Assembly: GCA_017379075.1 (NCBI GenBank)
Contig: JAFNXL010000041.1
Coordinates: 83,340-147,339 of the forward strand
Direction: 5' to 3'
Length of the DNA: 64,000 bases
Origin: Bacteroidaceae bacterium
GTDB lineage: Bacteria; Bacteroidota; Bacteroidia; Bacteroidales; Bacteroidaceae
In this document: positions 18,523 through 27,811 of the stretch, piece after piece
Position numbering within the stretch: the stretch's first letter is position 1
Layout: the number at the start of each line of letters is the position of its first letter
Notes under the pieces: model-generated
The model's input: the letters and a program-made list of their open reading frames with translations, nothing else
Databases searched by the model: none
Told to the model about the DNA's origin: nothing
Position numbers and translations under genes: made by a program

Positions 18523-19599
18523 TTAAAATGTTCGGCGGTTATCCATGAGATAGGCATCAAGCAAAGTGATGGCTGCCATGGCTTCCACCACGGGCACGGC
18601 ACGGGGGAGCACGCAGGCATCGTGACGGCCACGGGCCTTTAGCGTTACGGGCTGGCCGTCCTGTGTGACGGTTTGTTGTGCTTGAAGAAGTGTGGCTACG
18701 GGTTTGAATGCCACTCGGAAATAGATGTCTTGTCCGTTGGAAATGCCGCCTTGTATGCCGCCGCTGTTGTTGGTAAGGGTGGTGATGCCGCCGTTTCCAT
18801 CGGGAATGAAAATGTCATTTTGCTGGCTTCCGAACTGGGAAGCGCCATTGAATCCCATGCCATACTCGAAGCCTTTCACGGCATTGATACCGAGCATGGC
18901 ATAGCCCAATCGGGCATGTAGTTTGTCAAACGAGGGCTCGCCCCAACCTACGGGGCAACCTTGGATTACGCAGGCAATCACTCCGCCAACGGTGTCGCCC
19001 TTGGCCTTTACCTGCATAATCAGTTCTTCCATTCGGCGGGCGGTTTCTTCATCGGGGCAACGCACATCGCTGTCCTCAATGCGTTCAAGGTCGTAGTCTT
19101 TATATGTGCCCTCCAGCGCAATTGAGCCAACTTGTTGGGTGTATGCCTTGATGCTGATTCCCAATTTCTTGAGCGCCAGCATGGCAAAGGCGCCACCCAC
19201 TACGCGACTGATGTTCTCGCGGGCAGAACTTCTGCCGCCGCCACGATGGTCGCGGATGCCATATTTGGCAGTATAGGTGAAGTCGGCGTGACTGGGGCGG
19301 AACAGATTGCGCATGTTCTCGTAGTCGGAAGAATGTTGGTTGGTATTGTACACTACAAAGCCGATGGGTTGGCCGGTGGTGCGCCCCTCAAATGTTCCGC
19401 TGAGTATCTCAATCCGGTCGGCCTCCTTTCGTGCCGTGGTGAGCCGGCTTTGTCCGGGACGGCGGCGGTCAAGCTGGTGTTGGATAAAGTCCAAATCCAC
19501 GGCAATGCCCGGAGGCATTCCGTCTATGACGCCTCCGATGGCCTTGCCGTGGCTTTCTCCAAAAGTGGTTATCCGATATAGCTTACCGAATGTGTTCAT
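18523..19599 (-). CDS. aroC: Chorismate synthase
   Basis: This 358-residue enzyme converts 5-enolpyruvylshikimate-3-phosphate to chorismate, the last shared step of aromatic amino acid synthesis, using reduced FMN. Family signatures are [51 protein letters not shown] and [13 protein letters not shown]. The start chosen is the ATG giving [11 protein letters not shown]; the longer open frame would run into the end of slyD and adds no family sequence. The 10-nt gap behind slyD suggests co-transcription. Confidence 0.97.
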   Translation of the reverse strand: MNTFGKLYRITTFGESHGKAIGGVIDGMPPGIAVDLDFIQHQLDRRRPGQSRLTTARKEADRIEILSGTFEGRTTGQPIGFVVYNTNQHSSDYENMRNLFRPSHADFTYTAKYGIRDHRGGGRSSARENISRVVGGAFAMLALKKLGISIKAYTQQVGSIALEGTYKDYDLERIEDSDVRCPDEETARRMEELIMQVKAKGDTVGGVIACVIQGCPVGWGEPSFDKLHARLGYAMLGINAVKGFEYGMGFNGASQFGSQQNDIFIPDGNGGITTLTNNSGGIQGGISNGQDIYFRVAFKPVATLLQAQQTVTQDGQPVTLKARGRHDACVLPRAVPVVEAMAAITLLDAYLMDNRRTF

Positions 19600-19609
19600 A
19601 AAGCATGAT

Positions 19610-20194
19610 TTAGTTGCAACCGCATCCGCCGCAATCTCCGTCGCCGCATCCGCCACAGTCGCCACCGCAACTGCCTCCGCATCCGCCGCAACCTCCCTCG
19701 CCAGAGAGCATCTTTGCCATCTCCTGCAACTCTTCGTTGGTGGCTTCGCGGTGTTCCACTACGGTACCGATGAAGTTGAGTGTCTTGCCAGCCAGAGGAT
19801 GGTTCAGGTCTACGGTGATGTGCTGGTTGGTAATCTCTGTGATGGTGCCGTTGAAGCGCTCGCCCTCGCTGTTCATCAGGGGCACTACTGCGCCTTCAAA
19901 AATGCGCTTGGGGTCAATTTTTCCGTCAATCTCGAACATCTGACGGGGAACGGTCTGCACGCCCTCTTCCACATAGGGACCGTATGCCTCGTCCACGCTC
20001 AGGGTGAAGTCGAAGGCATCGCCTTTGCTCAGCGCAAGAATCTGTGCCTCAAAGGCATCCAGTGTGAGTCCCATGCCAGAGATGAACATGAAAGGATGTT
20101 GTGTGGTGGCTTCTTCCATAAGCTCGCGGGTGCCGTCGGCCATGGTGGTGTAGAGTTTGTAAGCCAGTGTGATGTACTTGTTTGTTGTGCTCAT
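19610..20194 (-). CDS. slyD: FKBP-type peptidyl-prolyl isomerase, SlyD-like, with metal-binding tail
   Basis: The 194-residue protein follows the SlyD plan. There is an FKBP core split by an insert-in-flap chaperone domain (FSLSV-like segment [18 protein letters not shown], then [24 protein letters not shown]) and a Gly/Cys-rich tail of about 28 residues ([12 protein letters not shown] and onward). SlyD proteins catalyse prolyl isomerisation, act as chaperones and deliver nickel or other metals. The tail here uses Cys almost exclusively instead of the His-rich mix of E. coli SlyD. It lies immediately upstream of aroC. A weak -7-like TAACTTCG sits at 20248-20255. Confidence 0.9.
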   Translation of the reverse strand: MSTTNKYITLAYKLYTTMADGTRELMEEATTQHPFMFISGMGLTLDAFEAQILALSKGDAFDFTLSVDEAYGPYVEEGVQTVPRQMFEIDGKIDPKRIFEGAVVPLMNSEGERFNGTITEITNQHITVDLNHPLAGKTLNFIGTVVEHREATNEELQEMAKMLSGEGGCGGCGGSCGGDCGGCGDGDCGGCGCN

Positions 20195-20288
20195 ATTTTC
20201 TTGTTTTTGATTTCTGTAAAATGAATGTTATAATGTGAAATTCTCTGCGAAGTTACGTGATTTTTTTGACCTAAATGCATAAATGACC

Positions 20289-21095
20289 CTAAAAAATGCG
20301 GCCGCACAAACGGAAATTGATACAGGGGTATATCTTGATTCTGCTGATGGCGCGGATGATTTTGCCCTCGTCTCCGCCAACATCGGTGGCCGAAACGGTC
20401 TCGCCGTTGCATTTGATTGTAGGCTCTCCCCAGAACATACAGCCGATATCTGTGCGGAAGCCGATGCGCCTGCGGGGCACGGCACGGCCGAAGCCCAAAC
20501 CGGCATAGGGACGGAACTTCTTTGTGGAAAGCGAGGTGCGGATGTTGCCTTCCGCATCGGGGGTGAGCAGATAATCGCCAAGTTCCAGCCCTACAAGGTT
20601 TTGCTGGTTGTAGGGGTGTGTGAAGTTCCACTGGAGTATCTCCTGGTTGGCCGCATAGATTTCGGCAAGGGAGCCGTCCTCTCGGTTATACATTTCAATT
20701 ACCTCGCCTCCGCCGAAATAGGCTCCCACGGTAATGTGGAACGAGCTGATGGGGATGGGCAGCAAGTCCAGCATAATCATTCCGTTGGTCAGTTTTGGCC
20801 TGCCTTGAATCTTCAGTTTTCCTTCAGGGAGTTGTTGCAGACTGCCCGAAGTGTCGAAGTAGTATGTGTCGCTTGCGTCAAGCGAGGCATTGATGTTGAA
20901 GTCTGGCATCTTGACAAAACCGGCCCTGACCTGGATGAACTTGCAAACAGGCATGGCGACGTCCGCGCCGACGCCGGGCGTGCCCGCATTTACGCCGACG
21001 GAAAGATGGTTGAAGAAGTTTGTGTCCCAGGGCATCTGTGCTTGCAGAGCAAGGCAGATGAGGGGAACTGCAAGGAAAAGCGCAAATCGTTTCAT
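20289..21095 (-). CDS. Predicted outer-membrane or secreted beta protein
   Basis: From the ATG giving MKRFALFLAVPLICLALQAQ there is a typical signal peptide and then about 250 residues of amphipathic beta strands. Gly/aromatic turns (HITVGAYFGGGEVIEMY, FRPYAGLGFGRAVPRRRIGF) resemble small outer-membrane barrels of Bacteroidota. The open frame extends 26 codons further upstream, but those codons overlap the promoter at 21132-21162 and precede the signal peptide, so they are excluded. The function is unknown. It is followed by slyD and aroC on the same strand after about 95 nt. Confidence 0.75.
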   Translation of the reverse strand: MKRFALFLAVPLICLALQAQMPWDTNFFNHLSVGVNAGTPGVGADVAMPVCKFIQVRAGFVKMPDFNINASLDASDTYYFDTSGSLQQLPEGKLKIQGRPKLTNGMIMLDLLPIPISSFHITVGAYFGGGEVIEMYNREDGSLAEIYAANQEILQWNFTHPYNQQNLVGLELGDYLLTPDAEGNIRTSLSTKKFRPYAGLGFGRAVPRRRIGFRTDIGCMFWGEPTIKCNGETVSATDVGGDEGKIIRAISRIKIYPCINFRLCGRIF

Positions 21096-21131
21096 GATGT
21101 CCGAAGTGTTGTGTTTATGCTTAATATCGCA

Positions 21132-21162
21132 CAAAGTTAGCAATAATCCGTATAAGTCCCAA
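21132..21162 (-). promoter_or_regulatory. Bacteroidota-type promoter for the outer-membrane protein gene
   Basis: On the minus strand, TTG (21162-21160) is followed after exactly 20 nt by TAACTTTG (21139-21132), matching the -33/-7 pattern. The start codon lies 36 nt further on, which supports the shorter gene start at 21095. Confidence 0.7.
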
Positions 21163-21266
21163 CAGAAACCCAAGGAAATCTGGGGAAATGAGCGGTAAGT
21201 TTGGCCTGCAGACGGCTGTTTTTTATTGACTTATGTCAGCAAAAGTTAAAATATGCAGTAAATCAC

Positions 21267-21297
21267 TTGTCCAAATGAGGGGAAAGATGTATTTTTG
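21267..21297 (+). promoter_or_regulatory. Bacteroidota-type promoter for the ilv operon
   Basis: TTG (21267-21269), 20-nt spacer, TATTTTTG (21290-21297). The expected transcript has a leader of about 55 nt before ilvD at 21356. I saw no leader-peptide attenuator in that short leader. Confidence 0.7.
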
Positions 21298-21355
21298 CAC
21301 CTCAAATACACATTGTTGTGTGTAAGGTAAAAAAGAACAATAAAGATTTACAGAT

Positions 21356-23158
21356 ATGAAACACCAACTACGCAGCGCTGTCTGCACGGAAGGTCGCCGT
21401 ATGGCAGGAGCGCGTGCCCTGTGGGTGGCCAACGGAATGAAGCGTGAACAATTCGGCAAACCTATCATTGCCATTGTGAATAGTTTTACCCAGTTTGTCC
21501 CCGGACATACCCATTTGCACGAAGCCGGACAGATTGTCAAGGCCGAGATTGAGAAGATGGGATGCTATGCGGCAGAATTCAATACCATAGCCATTGACGA
21601 CGGTATTGCAATGGGCCACGACGGTATGTTGTATTCTTTGCCCAGCCGCGACATCATTGCCGACAGCGTAGAGTATATGTGCAACGCCCACAAGGCCGAT
21701 GCCATGATCTGCATCTCCAACTGCGACAAGATTACCCCCGGAATGCTGATGGCGGCGATGCGTCTGAACATTCCCGCCGTATTTGTGTCCGGAGGTCCCA
21801 TGGAGGCCGGAAAATATAAGGGTGAGAATCTGGATCTGATTGCCGCCATGATCAAGGGCGCAGACCCCACCGTGGACGATGCAGAGCTGGCAGAGGTGGA
21901 AAACCGCGCCTGTCCCGGTTGCGGATGCTGCTCGGGCATGTTCACCGCCAACAGCATGAACAACCTGACAGAAGGCCTGGGACTTTCTTTGCCTGGAAAC
22001 GGAACCATTCTGGCCACCCATGCCAATCGTGTGGAACTGATGAAGGAGGCTGCCCGACAGATTGTGAAGAATGCCATGGCGTATTACGAGGACGGCGACG
22101 AAAGTGTGCTGCCCCGTTCCATTGCCACCCGTGCCGCATTCCTCAATGCCATGACCCTGGACATTGCCATGGGCGCAAGCACCAACACCGTGCTGCATCT
22201 GCTGGCCGTGGCACAGGAAGCCGAGGTGGACTTTACCATGAGCGATATTGACCGTCTCTCTCGCAAGACTCCTTTCCTTTGCAAACTGGCGCCGAACAGC
22301 CAGAAGTACAGCGTGCAGGAGTGCGGACGTGCCGGAGGTATGCTGAATCTGATGGGCGAGCTGGCAAAGGGTGGTTTGCTTGACACAACCGTGAAGCGCG
22401 TGAACGGCACCACCTTGGCGCAGGATATAGAAAAGTATTCCATCATGAAACCCCAGGTTGACGAGGAGGCCAAGCGCATTTACAGCTCTGCCCCCGCAGG
22501 CGTGTTCTGCAACAAGCTGGGCGCACAAAACAAAATGTATGAGACATTGGATACCGACCGTGAGAATGGCTGTATCCGTGACATAGCACATGCCTACACC
22601 AAGGACGGTGGCATGGCCGTGCTCTTCGGCAACATTGCCCAGGACGGCTGCGTGGTGAAAACCGCCGGTGTGGACGAGAGCATCTGGAAGTTCAGCGGTC
22701 CTGCCGTGGTGTTTGACAGCCAGGAGGATGCTTGCGAGGGTATCTTGGGCGGTAAGGTGAAGAAGGGCGATGTGGTGGTTATCACCCACGAAGGTCCCAA
22801 GGGCGGCCCCGGCATGCAGGAAATGCTTTATCCCACCAGCTATATCAAGAGCATGCACATGGGCAAGGAGTGTGCGCTCATCACCGACGGCCGTTTCAGT
22901 GGCGGCACCAGCGGTTTGAGCATCGGACACATCAGCCCCGAGGCAGCAAGCGGCGGTAACATTGGCAAGGTGATGGACGGAGACATCATAGACATTGACA
23001 TCCCCAACCGCAGCATCAATGTGCGTCTGAGCGATGAGGAACTGCAGCAGCGACCCCAGCAACCGCTGAAGCGCCAGCGTGTGGTGAGCAAGGCATTGCG
23101 TGCCTATGCCCAGAGCGTTACATCGGCCGACAAGGGTGGAGTGAGGATTATTGACTAA
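21356..23158 (+). CDS. ilvD: Dihydroxy-acid dehydratase
   Basis: The 600-residue enzyme dehydrates 2,3-dihydroxy-3-methylvalerate and -isovalerate in isoleucine and valine synthesis, using an Fe-S cluster. It has [27 protein letters not shown] (Cys123), [18 protein letters not shown] (Cys186-192), [12 protein letters not shown] and the C-terminal [20 protein letters not shown]. Length and order match bacterial IlvD. It is the first gene of the operon, with ilvB 23 nt downstream. Confidence 0.97.
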   Translation: MKHQLRSAVCTEGRRMAGARALWVANGMKREQFGKPIIAIVNSFTQFVPGHTHLHEAGQIVKAEIEKMGCYAAEFNTIAIDDGIAMGHDGMLYSLPSRDIIADSVEYMCNAHKADAMICISNCDKITPGMLMAAMRLNIPAVFVSGGPMEAGKYKGENLDLIAAMIKGADPTVDDAELAEVENRACPGCGCCSGMFTANSMNNLTEGLGLSLPGNGTILATHANRVELMKEAARQIVKNAMAYYEDGDESVLPRSIATRAAFLNAMTLDIAMGASTNTVLHLLAVAQEAEVDFTMSDIDRLSRKTPFLCKLAPNSQKYSVQECGRAGGMLNLMGELAKGGLLDTTVKRVNGTTLAQDIEKYSIMKPQVDEEAKRIYSSAPAGVFCNKLGAQNKMYETLDTDRENGCIRDIAHAYTKDGGMAVLFGNIAQDGCVVKTAGVDESIWKFSGPAVVFDSQEDACEGILGGKVKKGDVVVITHEGPKGGPGMQEMLYPTSYIKSMHMGKECALITDGRFSGGTSGLSIGHISPEAASGGNIGKVMDGDIIDIDIPNRSINVRLSDEELQQRPQQPLKRQRVVSKALRAYAQSVTSADKGGVRIID

Positions 23159-23181
23159 CGAACAAAGAAGACAGACAAGAT

Positions 23182-24879
23182 ATGACGGAAAGAATATCAG
23201 GTGCGGAAGCCATGATGCGTTCGCTGGAGCACGAAGGGGTGGAAGTCCTCTTTGGCTATCCCGGCGGTGCCATCATTCCTACGTACGACGCTTTGTATGA
23301 CCACAAAGAGAAATTGAACCACATTCTGGTGCGCCATGAACAGGGTGCCATCCATGCTGCGCAGGGCTATGCCCGTGTGAGCGGAAAGGTGGGATGCGCC
23401 ATTGTGACCAGCGGTCCCGGTGCCATGAACACCATTTCCGGTATTGCCGACGCCATGGTGGATTCCACCCCGATGGTTGTGATCTGCGGCCAGGTGGGCG
23501 CTGCCATGTTGGGAACGGACGCTTTTCAGGAAGTGGACGTCATCGGTGTGACACAGCCCATTAGCAAATGGGCCTTCCAGATTCGCCGTTCCGAGGATAT
23601 CGCATGGGCGGTGAGCCGTGCGTTCTATATTGCCCGCAGCGGCCGTCCCGGTCCTGTGGTGCTCGACTTTACCAAGAACGCCCAGACAGGCTTGGTGGAT
23701 TTTGAACCTCAGAAGGTGAACTTTATCCGCAGTTACAAGCCGGCGCCTGTTCCCGAAGACAGTGTGATAGAGAAGGCCGCACGCCTGATTAACAACAGCG
23801 TAAAGCCTTTCGTGCTGGTGGGACAAGGTGTGGAACTGGGCAATGCGCAGGAAGAATTGCGCGAGTTCCTGGAGAAAGCCCAGCTGCCGGCAGCCCGCAC
23901 GCTGCTTGGACTTTCCGCCCTTCCCTCTGACCATCCCCTGAATATGGGTATGCTGGGAATGCACGGAAACTTGGGTCCCAACATGATGACCAACCAGTGT
24001 GACCTGCTTATTGCCATTGGAATGCGTTTCGACGACCGTGTTACCGGCAACCTCAACACTTATGCCAAGCAGGCGAAAATCATCCATTTCGACATTGACC
24101 CCAGCGAAATCAACAAGAACGTAAGGGTGAATCTGGCTGTGGTGGGCGACTGCAAGCAGACATTGCCCGCCGTAACGCGTTTGTTGGACAAGACCACACA
24201 TCAGGCGTGGATTGACGGATTCAAACCTTATGCGGAGAAGGAAGACAACAAGGTGATCCACCCTGCCATTTATCCCACAGAAGGTCCGTTGCTCATGGGC
24301 GAGGTGGTGAGAAAGGTAAGCGAGGCCACCGAGCACAAGGCCATCCTTGTGACAGACGTGGGCCAGAACCAGATGTTTGCCTGCCGCTATTTCAAATATT
24401 CACAGAACCGCTCAATCGTGACCAGTGGCGGATGCGGAACAATGGGATTCGGCCTGCCTGCCGCCATGGGAGCCACATTCGGTGCGCCCGACCGCACGGT
24501 CTGTATGTTCTGCGGTGACGGCGGTTTGCAGATGACCATCCAGGAGTTGGGAACCATCATGGAACAGCAGGCTCCGGTCAAGATCATCCTGCTGAACAAT
24601 GACTATCTGGGCAATGTGCGCCAGTGGCAGTATATGTTCTACAACAAGCGCTATTCGTTCACACCTATGGTCAATCCCGATTTCGAACTGATCGCCCGTG
24701 GCTATCACATCCCATGCCGCACGGTGGTGGAGCGTGCCGATTTGGAGGGCGCCATCCAGGAAATGCTTTCCACGGAAGGCCCATTCCTGCTGCAGTGTGC
24801 GGTTAAGGCCGAGGACGACGTGCTGCCCATGATTCCGCCCGGTTCTAATATTGACGAGATGTTGTTGGAAGTAAAGTAG
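23182..24879 (+). CDS. ilvB: Acetolactate synthase, large (catalytic) subunit
   Basis: This 565-residue thiamine-diphosphate enzyme condenses pyruvate with pyruvate or 2-oxobutyrate. The N-terminal domain carries FGYPGGAIIPTYDAL and the catalytic-Glu motif RHEQGAIHAAQGYARVSG. The middle domain has NMGMLGMHG and DRVTGN. The C-terminal domain has the ThDP/Mg motif GDGGLQMTIQELGT through NNDYLGNVRQWQ. The stop lies one base before the ilvN start, so the subunits are translationally coupled. Confidence 0.97.
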   Translation: MTERISGAEAMMRSLEHEGVEVLFGYPGGAIIPTYDALYDHKEKLNHILVRHEQGAIHAAQGYARVSGKVGCAIVTSGPGAMNTISGIADAMVDSTPMVVICGQVGAAMLGTDAFQEVDVIGVTQPISKWAFQIRRSEDIAWAVSRAFYIARSGRPGPVVLDFTKNAQTGLVDFEPQKVNFIRSYKPAPVPEDSVIEKAARLINNSVKPFVLVGQGVELGNAQEELREFLEKAQLPAARTLLGLSALPSDHPLNMGMLGMHGNLGPNMMTNQCDLLIAIGMRFDDRVTGNLNTYAKQAKIIHFDIDPSEINKNVRVNLAVVGDCKQTLPAVTRLLDKTTHQAWIDGFKPYAEKEDNKVIHPAIYPTEGPLLMGEVVRKVSEATEHKAILVTDVGQNQMFACRYFKYSQNRSIVTSGGCGTMGFGLPAAMGATFGAPDRTVCMFCGDGGLQMTIQELGTIMEQQAPVKIILLNNDYLGNVRQWQYMFYNKRYSFTPMVNPDFELIARGYHIPCRTVVERADLEGAIQEMLSTEGPFLLQCAVKAEDDVLPMIPPGSNIDEMLLEVK

Positions 24880-24880
24880 T

Positions 24881-25510
24881 ATGAAGAAGATGGAAACGAA
24901 ATATACCAAAAATGCCGGCGGTGAATGCGGCGACTGCAACCTCTGCGGCAACTGCGGAAGCCTGGACTGTCCCGAAGGCAAGAACATGTACACGATGATC
25001 ATCTACAGTGAGAACTTTGCCGGTATTCTGAACCAGATTACGGCGGTTTTCACTCGCAGACAAGTGAATATAGAAAGTCTGAACGTGTGCGCAAGCAGTA
25101 CACCGGGCGTACACAAGTACACCATCACCTGTTTCTGCAACGAAGAGATGGCCATCATGCTGACCAAGCAGATTGAAAAGAAGATAGACGTGCTGCAGGC
25201 CAATTATTTCACAGACGACCAGATATTCATTCTGGAAGCCTGTCTGTTGAAGGTGAGCACCAACATGATGCTGAACAACAAGGACGTGGGCCGCATTGTA
25301 CGCATCCACGGCGCCCGCATTGTGGAGGTGAACCCCACTTACAGCATTATTGAGAAGAAGGGAATCACGGCCGACATCCTCAGTCTTTTCCACCAGTTGG
25401 ACAAGCTTGGCGTGGTTCTACAGTTTGTGCGCAGCGGCCGCATTGCCGTAACCAAAAGCTGCATAGAACAGCTCGACCGCTATCTGGAAGAGCGTGAGTC
25501 GCAACGCTGA
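24881..25510 (+). CDS. ilvN: Acetolactate synthase, regulatory subunit with Cys-rich N-terminal extension
   Basis: Residues about 37-209 are a normal small subunit: an ACT domain (MYTMIIYSENFAGILNQITA, RRQVNIESLNVC) and a C-terminal regulatory domain. It stimulates the catalytic subunit and mediates valine feedback. The oddity is the first 35 residues, which include CGDCNLCGNCGSLDC (Cys16, 19, 22, 25 and 30) ahead of the usual start. A later ATG at residue 36 could start a conventional protein. However, the ATG at 24881 directly follows the ilvB stop, and the intervening codons have GC-rich third positions like the rest of the gene, so the extension is probably translated. It could bind a metal or Fe-S cluster; that is inference. 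Confidence 0.9.
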   Translation: MKKMETKYTKNAGGECGDCNLCGNCGSLDCPEGKNMYTMIIYSENFAGILNQITAVFTRRQVNIESLNVCASSTPGVHKYTITCFCNEEMAIMLTKQIEKKIDVLQANYFTDDQIFILEACLLKVSTNMMLNNKDVGRIVRIHGARIVEVNPTYSIIEKKGITADILSLFHQLDKLGVVLQFVRSGRIAVTKSCIEQLDRYLEERESQR

Positions 25511-25542
25511 TCTGTATTCCTCTCATTAAATACATATCCCTA

Positions 25543-26286
25543 ATGGAGAAAATAGATATTTATCCCTTTTATGTGGAGCCGTTCCATGTGGACCTGTCCG
25601 GCAGAATCTTTATGGGGATTCTGGGCAACCATCTGCTCAACGCCGCCGGCAACCATTCGCAACGTCGCGGATGGGGCATAGGCGCGCTCAACGAGAACCG
25701 CCATACATGGGTGCTCAGCCGCCTGTGCATTGAGATGGAGGAGATGCCGCTCAGATACGAGCACGCCGAGGTGAAGACCTGGGTGGAGGGTGTGATGAAG
25801 CTGTTTACCAGCCGTAACTTTGCCATCCTGCGTCCCGACGGTACACCTTACGGATATGCCCGCAGCATCTGGTCCATGATTGACATGGAAACGCGCAAGC
25901 CCTGCGACCTGTTGAGCCTCTACGACGGAGACATTGTCAATTATGTGGTGGAACCAGAAGAAAACATCTGTCCCATTGCAGGGCACGGACGCTTCCGATT
26001 CCGCAATGCCGAACTGGTGCGCACCATAGATACCTATTACAGCGACATCGACATCAACGGCCATGTGAACAGCATCAAGTATATCGAACATATCCTTGAC
26101 CTTTTCCCCATAGAGCGTTTCACCCGTCAGGGATTGCGCCGTTTTGAGATAGCCTACAAGGCGGAATCCTACTTGGGAGAGCCTCTAAGCTTCTATCTGC
26201 AACCTGTCGATGAGAACGAATTTGACGTCGAAGTGCGAAAAAATGATAGCGAAACGGTCTGTCAAGCAAAAATTTGTTTCAAATAG
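25543..26286 (+). CDS. Acyl-ACP thioesterase (FatA/FatB-like)
   Basis: The 247-residue protein has the double hot-dog fold of acyl-ACP thioesterases. The N-terminal half starts DIYPFYVEPFHVDLSGRI and contains RRGWGIGALNENRHTWVLSR; the second half contains the catalytic region DIDINGHVNSIKYIEHILD. The reaction releases fatty acids from acyl-ACP. Its place between ilvN and ilvC is known from other Bacteroidales. It suggests a link between branched-chain precursor supply and fatty acid release, possibly branched-chain fatty acids. Confidence 0.88.
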   Translation: MEKIDIYPFYVEPFHVDLSGRIFMGILGNHLLNAAGNHSQRRGWGIGALNENRHTWVLSRLCIEMEEMPLRYEHAEVKTWVEGVMKLFTSRNFAILRPDGTPYGYARSIWSMIDMETRKPCDLLSLYDGDIVNYVVEPEENICPIAGHGRFRFRNAELVRTIDTYYSDIDINGHVNSIKYIEHILDLFPIERFTRQGLRRFEIAYKAESYLGEPLSFYLQPVDENEFDVEVRKNDSETVCQAKICFK

Positions 26287-26308
26287 TAGGTATTTTGATA
26301 ATAATTTG

Positions 26309-26316
26309 TAACTTTG
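26309..26316 (+). promoter_or_regulatory. Candidate internal promoter (-7 box) before ilvC
   Basis: TAACTTTG lies in the 92-nt gap between the thioesterase gene and ilvC. No TTG is at the ideal spacing, so only the -7 element is supported. It would let ilvC be transcribed independently of the upstream operon. Confidence 0.45.
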
Positions 26317-26378
26317 CACCGATTTGCGAAAAAACAGAATCGTAATACATATAATATAATATTAAAGTAAAAAAGAAA

Positions 26379-27422
26379 ATGGCAAAATTGAATTTTGGTG
26401 GCGTCATCGAAGAAGTGATGACCCGTGAAGAATTTCCCTTGGAGAAGGCACGCGAGGTGCTGAAGGACGAGACCATCGCCGTAATCGGTTATGGTGTGCA
26501 GGGCCCCGGCCAGGCTTGCAACCTGCGTGACAACGGTTTCAATGTGATTGTTGGCCAGCGTCAGGGCAAGACCTATGACAAGGCTGTCAGCGATGGTTGG
26601 GTTCCCGGCGAAACCCTGTTCTCTATTGAAGAGGCAGCCGAGAAGGGTACAATCGTGATGTGCCTGTTGAGCGATGCGGCTGTGATGAGCGTATGGCCCA
26701 CACTGAAGCAGTACCTCACTCCCGGCAAGGCTCTGTATTTCTCTCATGGCTTTGCCATCACCTGGAACGACCGCACCGGTTGTGTGCCCCAAGAGGACAT
26801 CGACGTTATCATGGTGGCTCCCAAGGGTTCTGGTACCTCTCTGCGCACCATGTTCCTCGAAGGCCGTGGTCTGAACAGCTCTTATGCCGTTTATCAGGAT
26901 GCTACAGGCCGTGCGTTGGAGCGCACTCTGGCTCTGGGTATCGGTATCGGTTCCGGCTATCTGTTCGAGACAACCTTCCAGCGCGAGGCTACTTCTGACC
27001 TCACCGGTGAGCGCGGTTCACTGATGGGTGCAATCCAGGGCTTGCTGTTGGCTCAGTATGAGGTGCTCCGCGAGAACGGACACACTCCCTCTGAGGCTTT
27101 CAACGAGACCGTTGAGGAACTTACCCAGTCACTGATGCCCCTGTTCGCACAGAAGGGTATGGACTGGATGTATGCCAACTGCTCTACCACCGCACAGCGT
27201 GGTGCTTTGGACTGGATGGGTCCCTTCCACGATGCCTGCAAGCCTGTTGTGGAGAAACTCTATGCCAGCGTGAAGTGTGGTAACGAGGCTCAGATCTCTA
27301 TCGATGCAAACTCTAAGCCCGACTATCGTGTGGGTCTGGAGAAGGAGCTTGCCGCTCTGCGCGAAAGCGAAATGTGGCGCACTGCCGAGACTGTACGTCA
27401 GCTTCGCCCCGAGAACAACTAA
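26379..27422 (+). CDS. ilvC: Ketol-acid reductoisomerase (NADP+)
   Basis: This 347-residue enzyme converts acetolactate or acetohydroxybutyrate to the dihydroxy acids used by IlvD. The Rossmann motif is VIGYGVQGPGQACNLRDNG. The knotted catalytic domain carries DLTGERGSLMGAIQGLLLAQYEVL and later Glu-containing segments. Length fits class I enzymes. It is followed by a strong intrinsic terminator and then by the hairpin array. Confidence 0.96.
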   Translation: MAKLNFGGVIEEVMTREEFPLEKAREVLKDETIAVIGYGVQGPGQACNLRDNGFNVIVGQRQGKTYDKAVSDGWVPGETLFSIEEAAEKGTIVMCLLSDAAVMSVWPTLKQYLTPGKALYFSHGFAITWNDRTGCVPQEDIDVIMVAPKGSGTSLRTMFLEGRGLNSSYAVYQDATGRALERTLALGIGIGSGYLFETTFQREATSDLTGERGSLMGAIQGLLLAQYEVLRENGHTPSEAFNETVEELTQSLMPLFAQKGMDWMYANCSTTAQRGALDWMGPFHDACKPVVEKLYASVKCGNEAQISIDANSKPDYRVGLEKELAALRESEMWRTAETVRQLRPENN

Positions 27423-27448
27423 GAAATAGTTTTCCAAAATAGAAAAGC

Positions 27449-27488
27449 GAGTCCATTGCCCCGAAAAGGGCTTTGGACTCCTTTTTTT
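27449..27488 (+). terminator. Intrinsic terminator of the ilv operon
   Basis: GAGTCCA (27449-27455) pairs with TGGACTC (27474-27480), with an inner GCCC/GGGC stem. Seven T residues follow (27482-27488). Confidence 0.85.
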
Positions 27489-27493
27489 GGCCT

Positions 27494-27725
27494 CGGCAGA
27501 CCCTGCCGCACACTTTTTTATCGCAGGAAATCCTCGGCAGAGGCTGCCGAGCTATTTTTTAGCCCCAAAAAGCCCTCGGCAGAGTCTGCCGCGCGTTTTT
27601 TTGCCACAGGAAGTCCGCGGCAGGGTCTGCCGAGCTATTTTTTAACCCCAAAAAGCCCTCGGCAGGGTCTGCCGGGCATTTTTTCGCCACAAAAGGTCCT
27701 CGGCAGACCCTGCCGCACGATTTTT
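27494..27725 (+). repeat. Tandem array of six hairpin/T-run units, 41-42 bp period
   Basis: CGGCAG-NNN-CTGCCG occurs six times, starting at 27494, 27535, 27577, 27618, 27660 and 27701. Spacing is 41, 42, 41, 42, 41. Each hairpin is followed within 2-4 nt by 5-7 T residues, and several are preceded by an A-run, so each unit looks like an intrinsic terminator, possibly bidirectional. Loops are ACC, AGG, AGT, GGT, GGT, ACC. The cores of units 1 and 6 are exact reverse complements of units 4 and 5. Units 2 and 4 are most alike in their flanks. The period is not a multiple of three, which argues against protein coding. Confidence 0.9.
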
Positions 27726-27811
27726 ATGGAAAAATTTTCCATTTTTGGCAAGAATCCCTTAAATTTGTGTCGTGAATCTAAAATGAACGTAATTCTATAA
27801 ATCCGATTCAA

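Noticed and set aside
18523-19665. Longer chorismate synthase starting at 19665
   Set aside because: The extra residues overlap the Gly/Cys tail coding region of slyD, and the family N-terminus begins at [11 protein letters not shown].
21368-23062. Open frame of 564 codons on the minus strand, antisense to ilvD
   Set aside because: The plus strand encodes an unmistakable IlvD. The antisense product is His/Gly/Ala-rich with no family motif, a by-product of GC-rich third positions.
27494-27725. CRISPR array
   Set aside because: The recurring unit is a 15-bp hairpin plus T-run. The intervals between are similar to each other rather than unique spacers, and no cas genes are nearby.
27456-27800. 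Possible coding frame across the hairpin array
   Set aside because: The repeat period (41/42 bp) is not a multiple of three, so repeated peptides drift between frames. T-runs and hairpins explain the sequence better.
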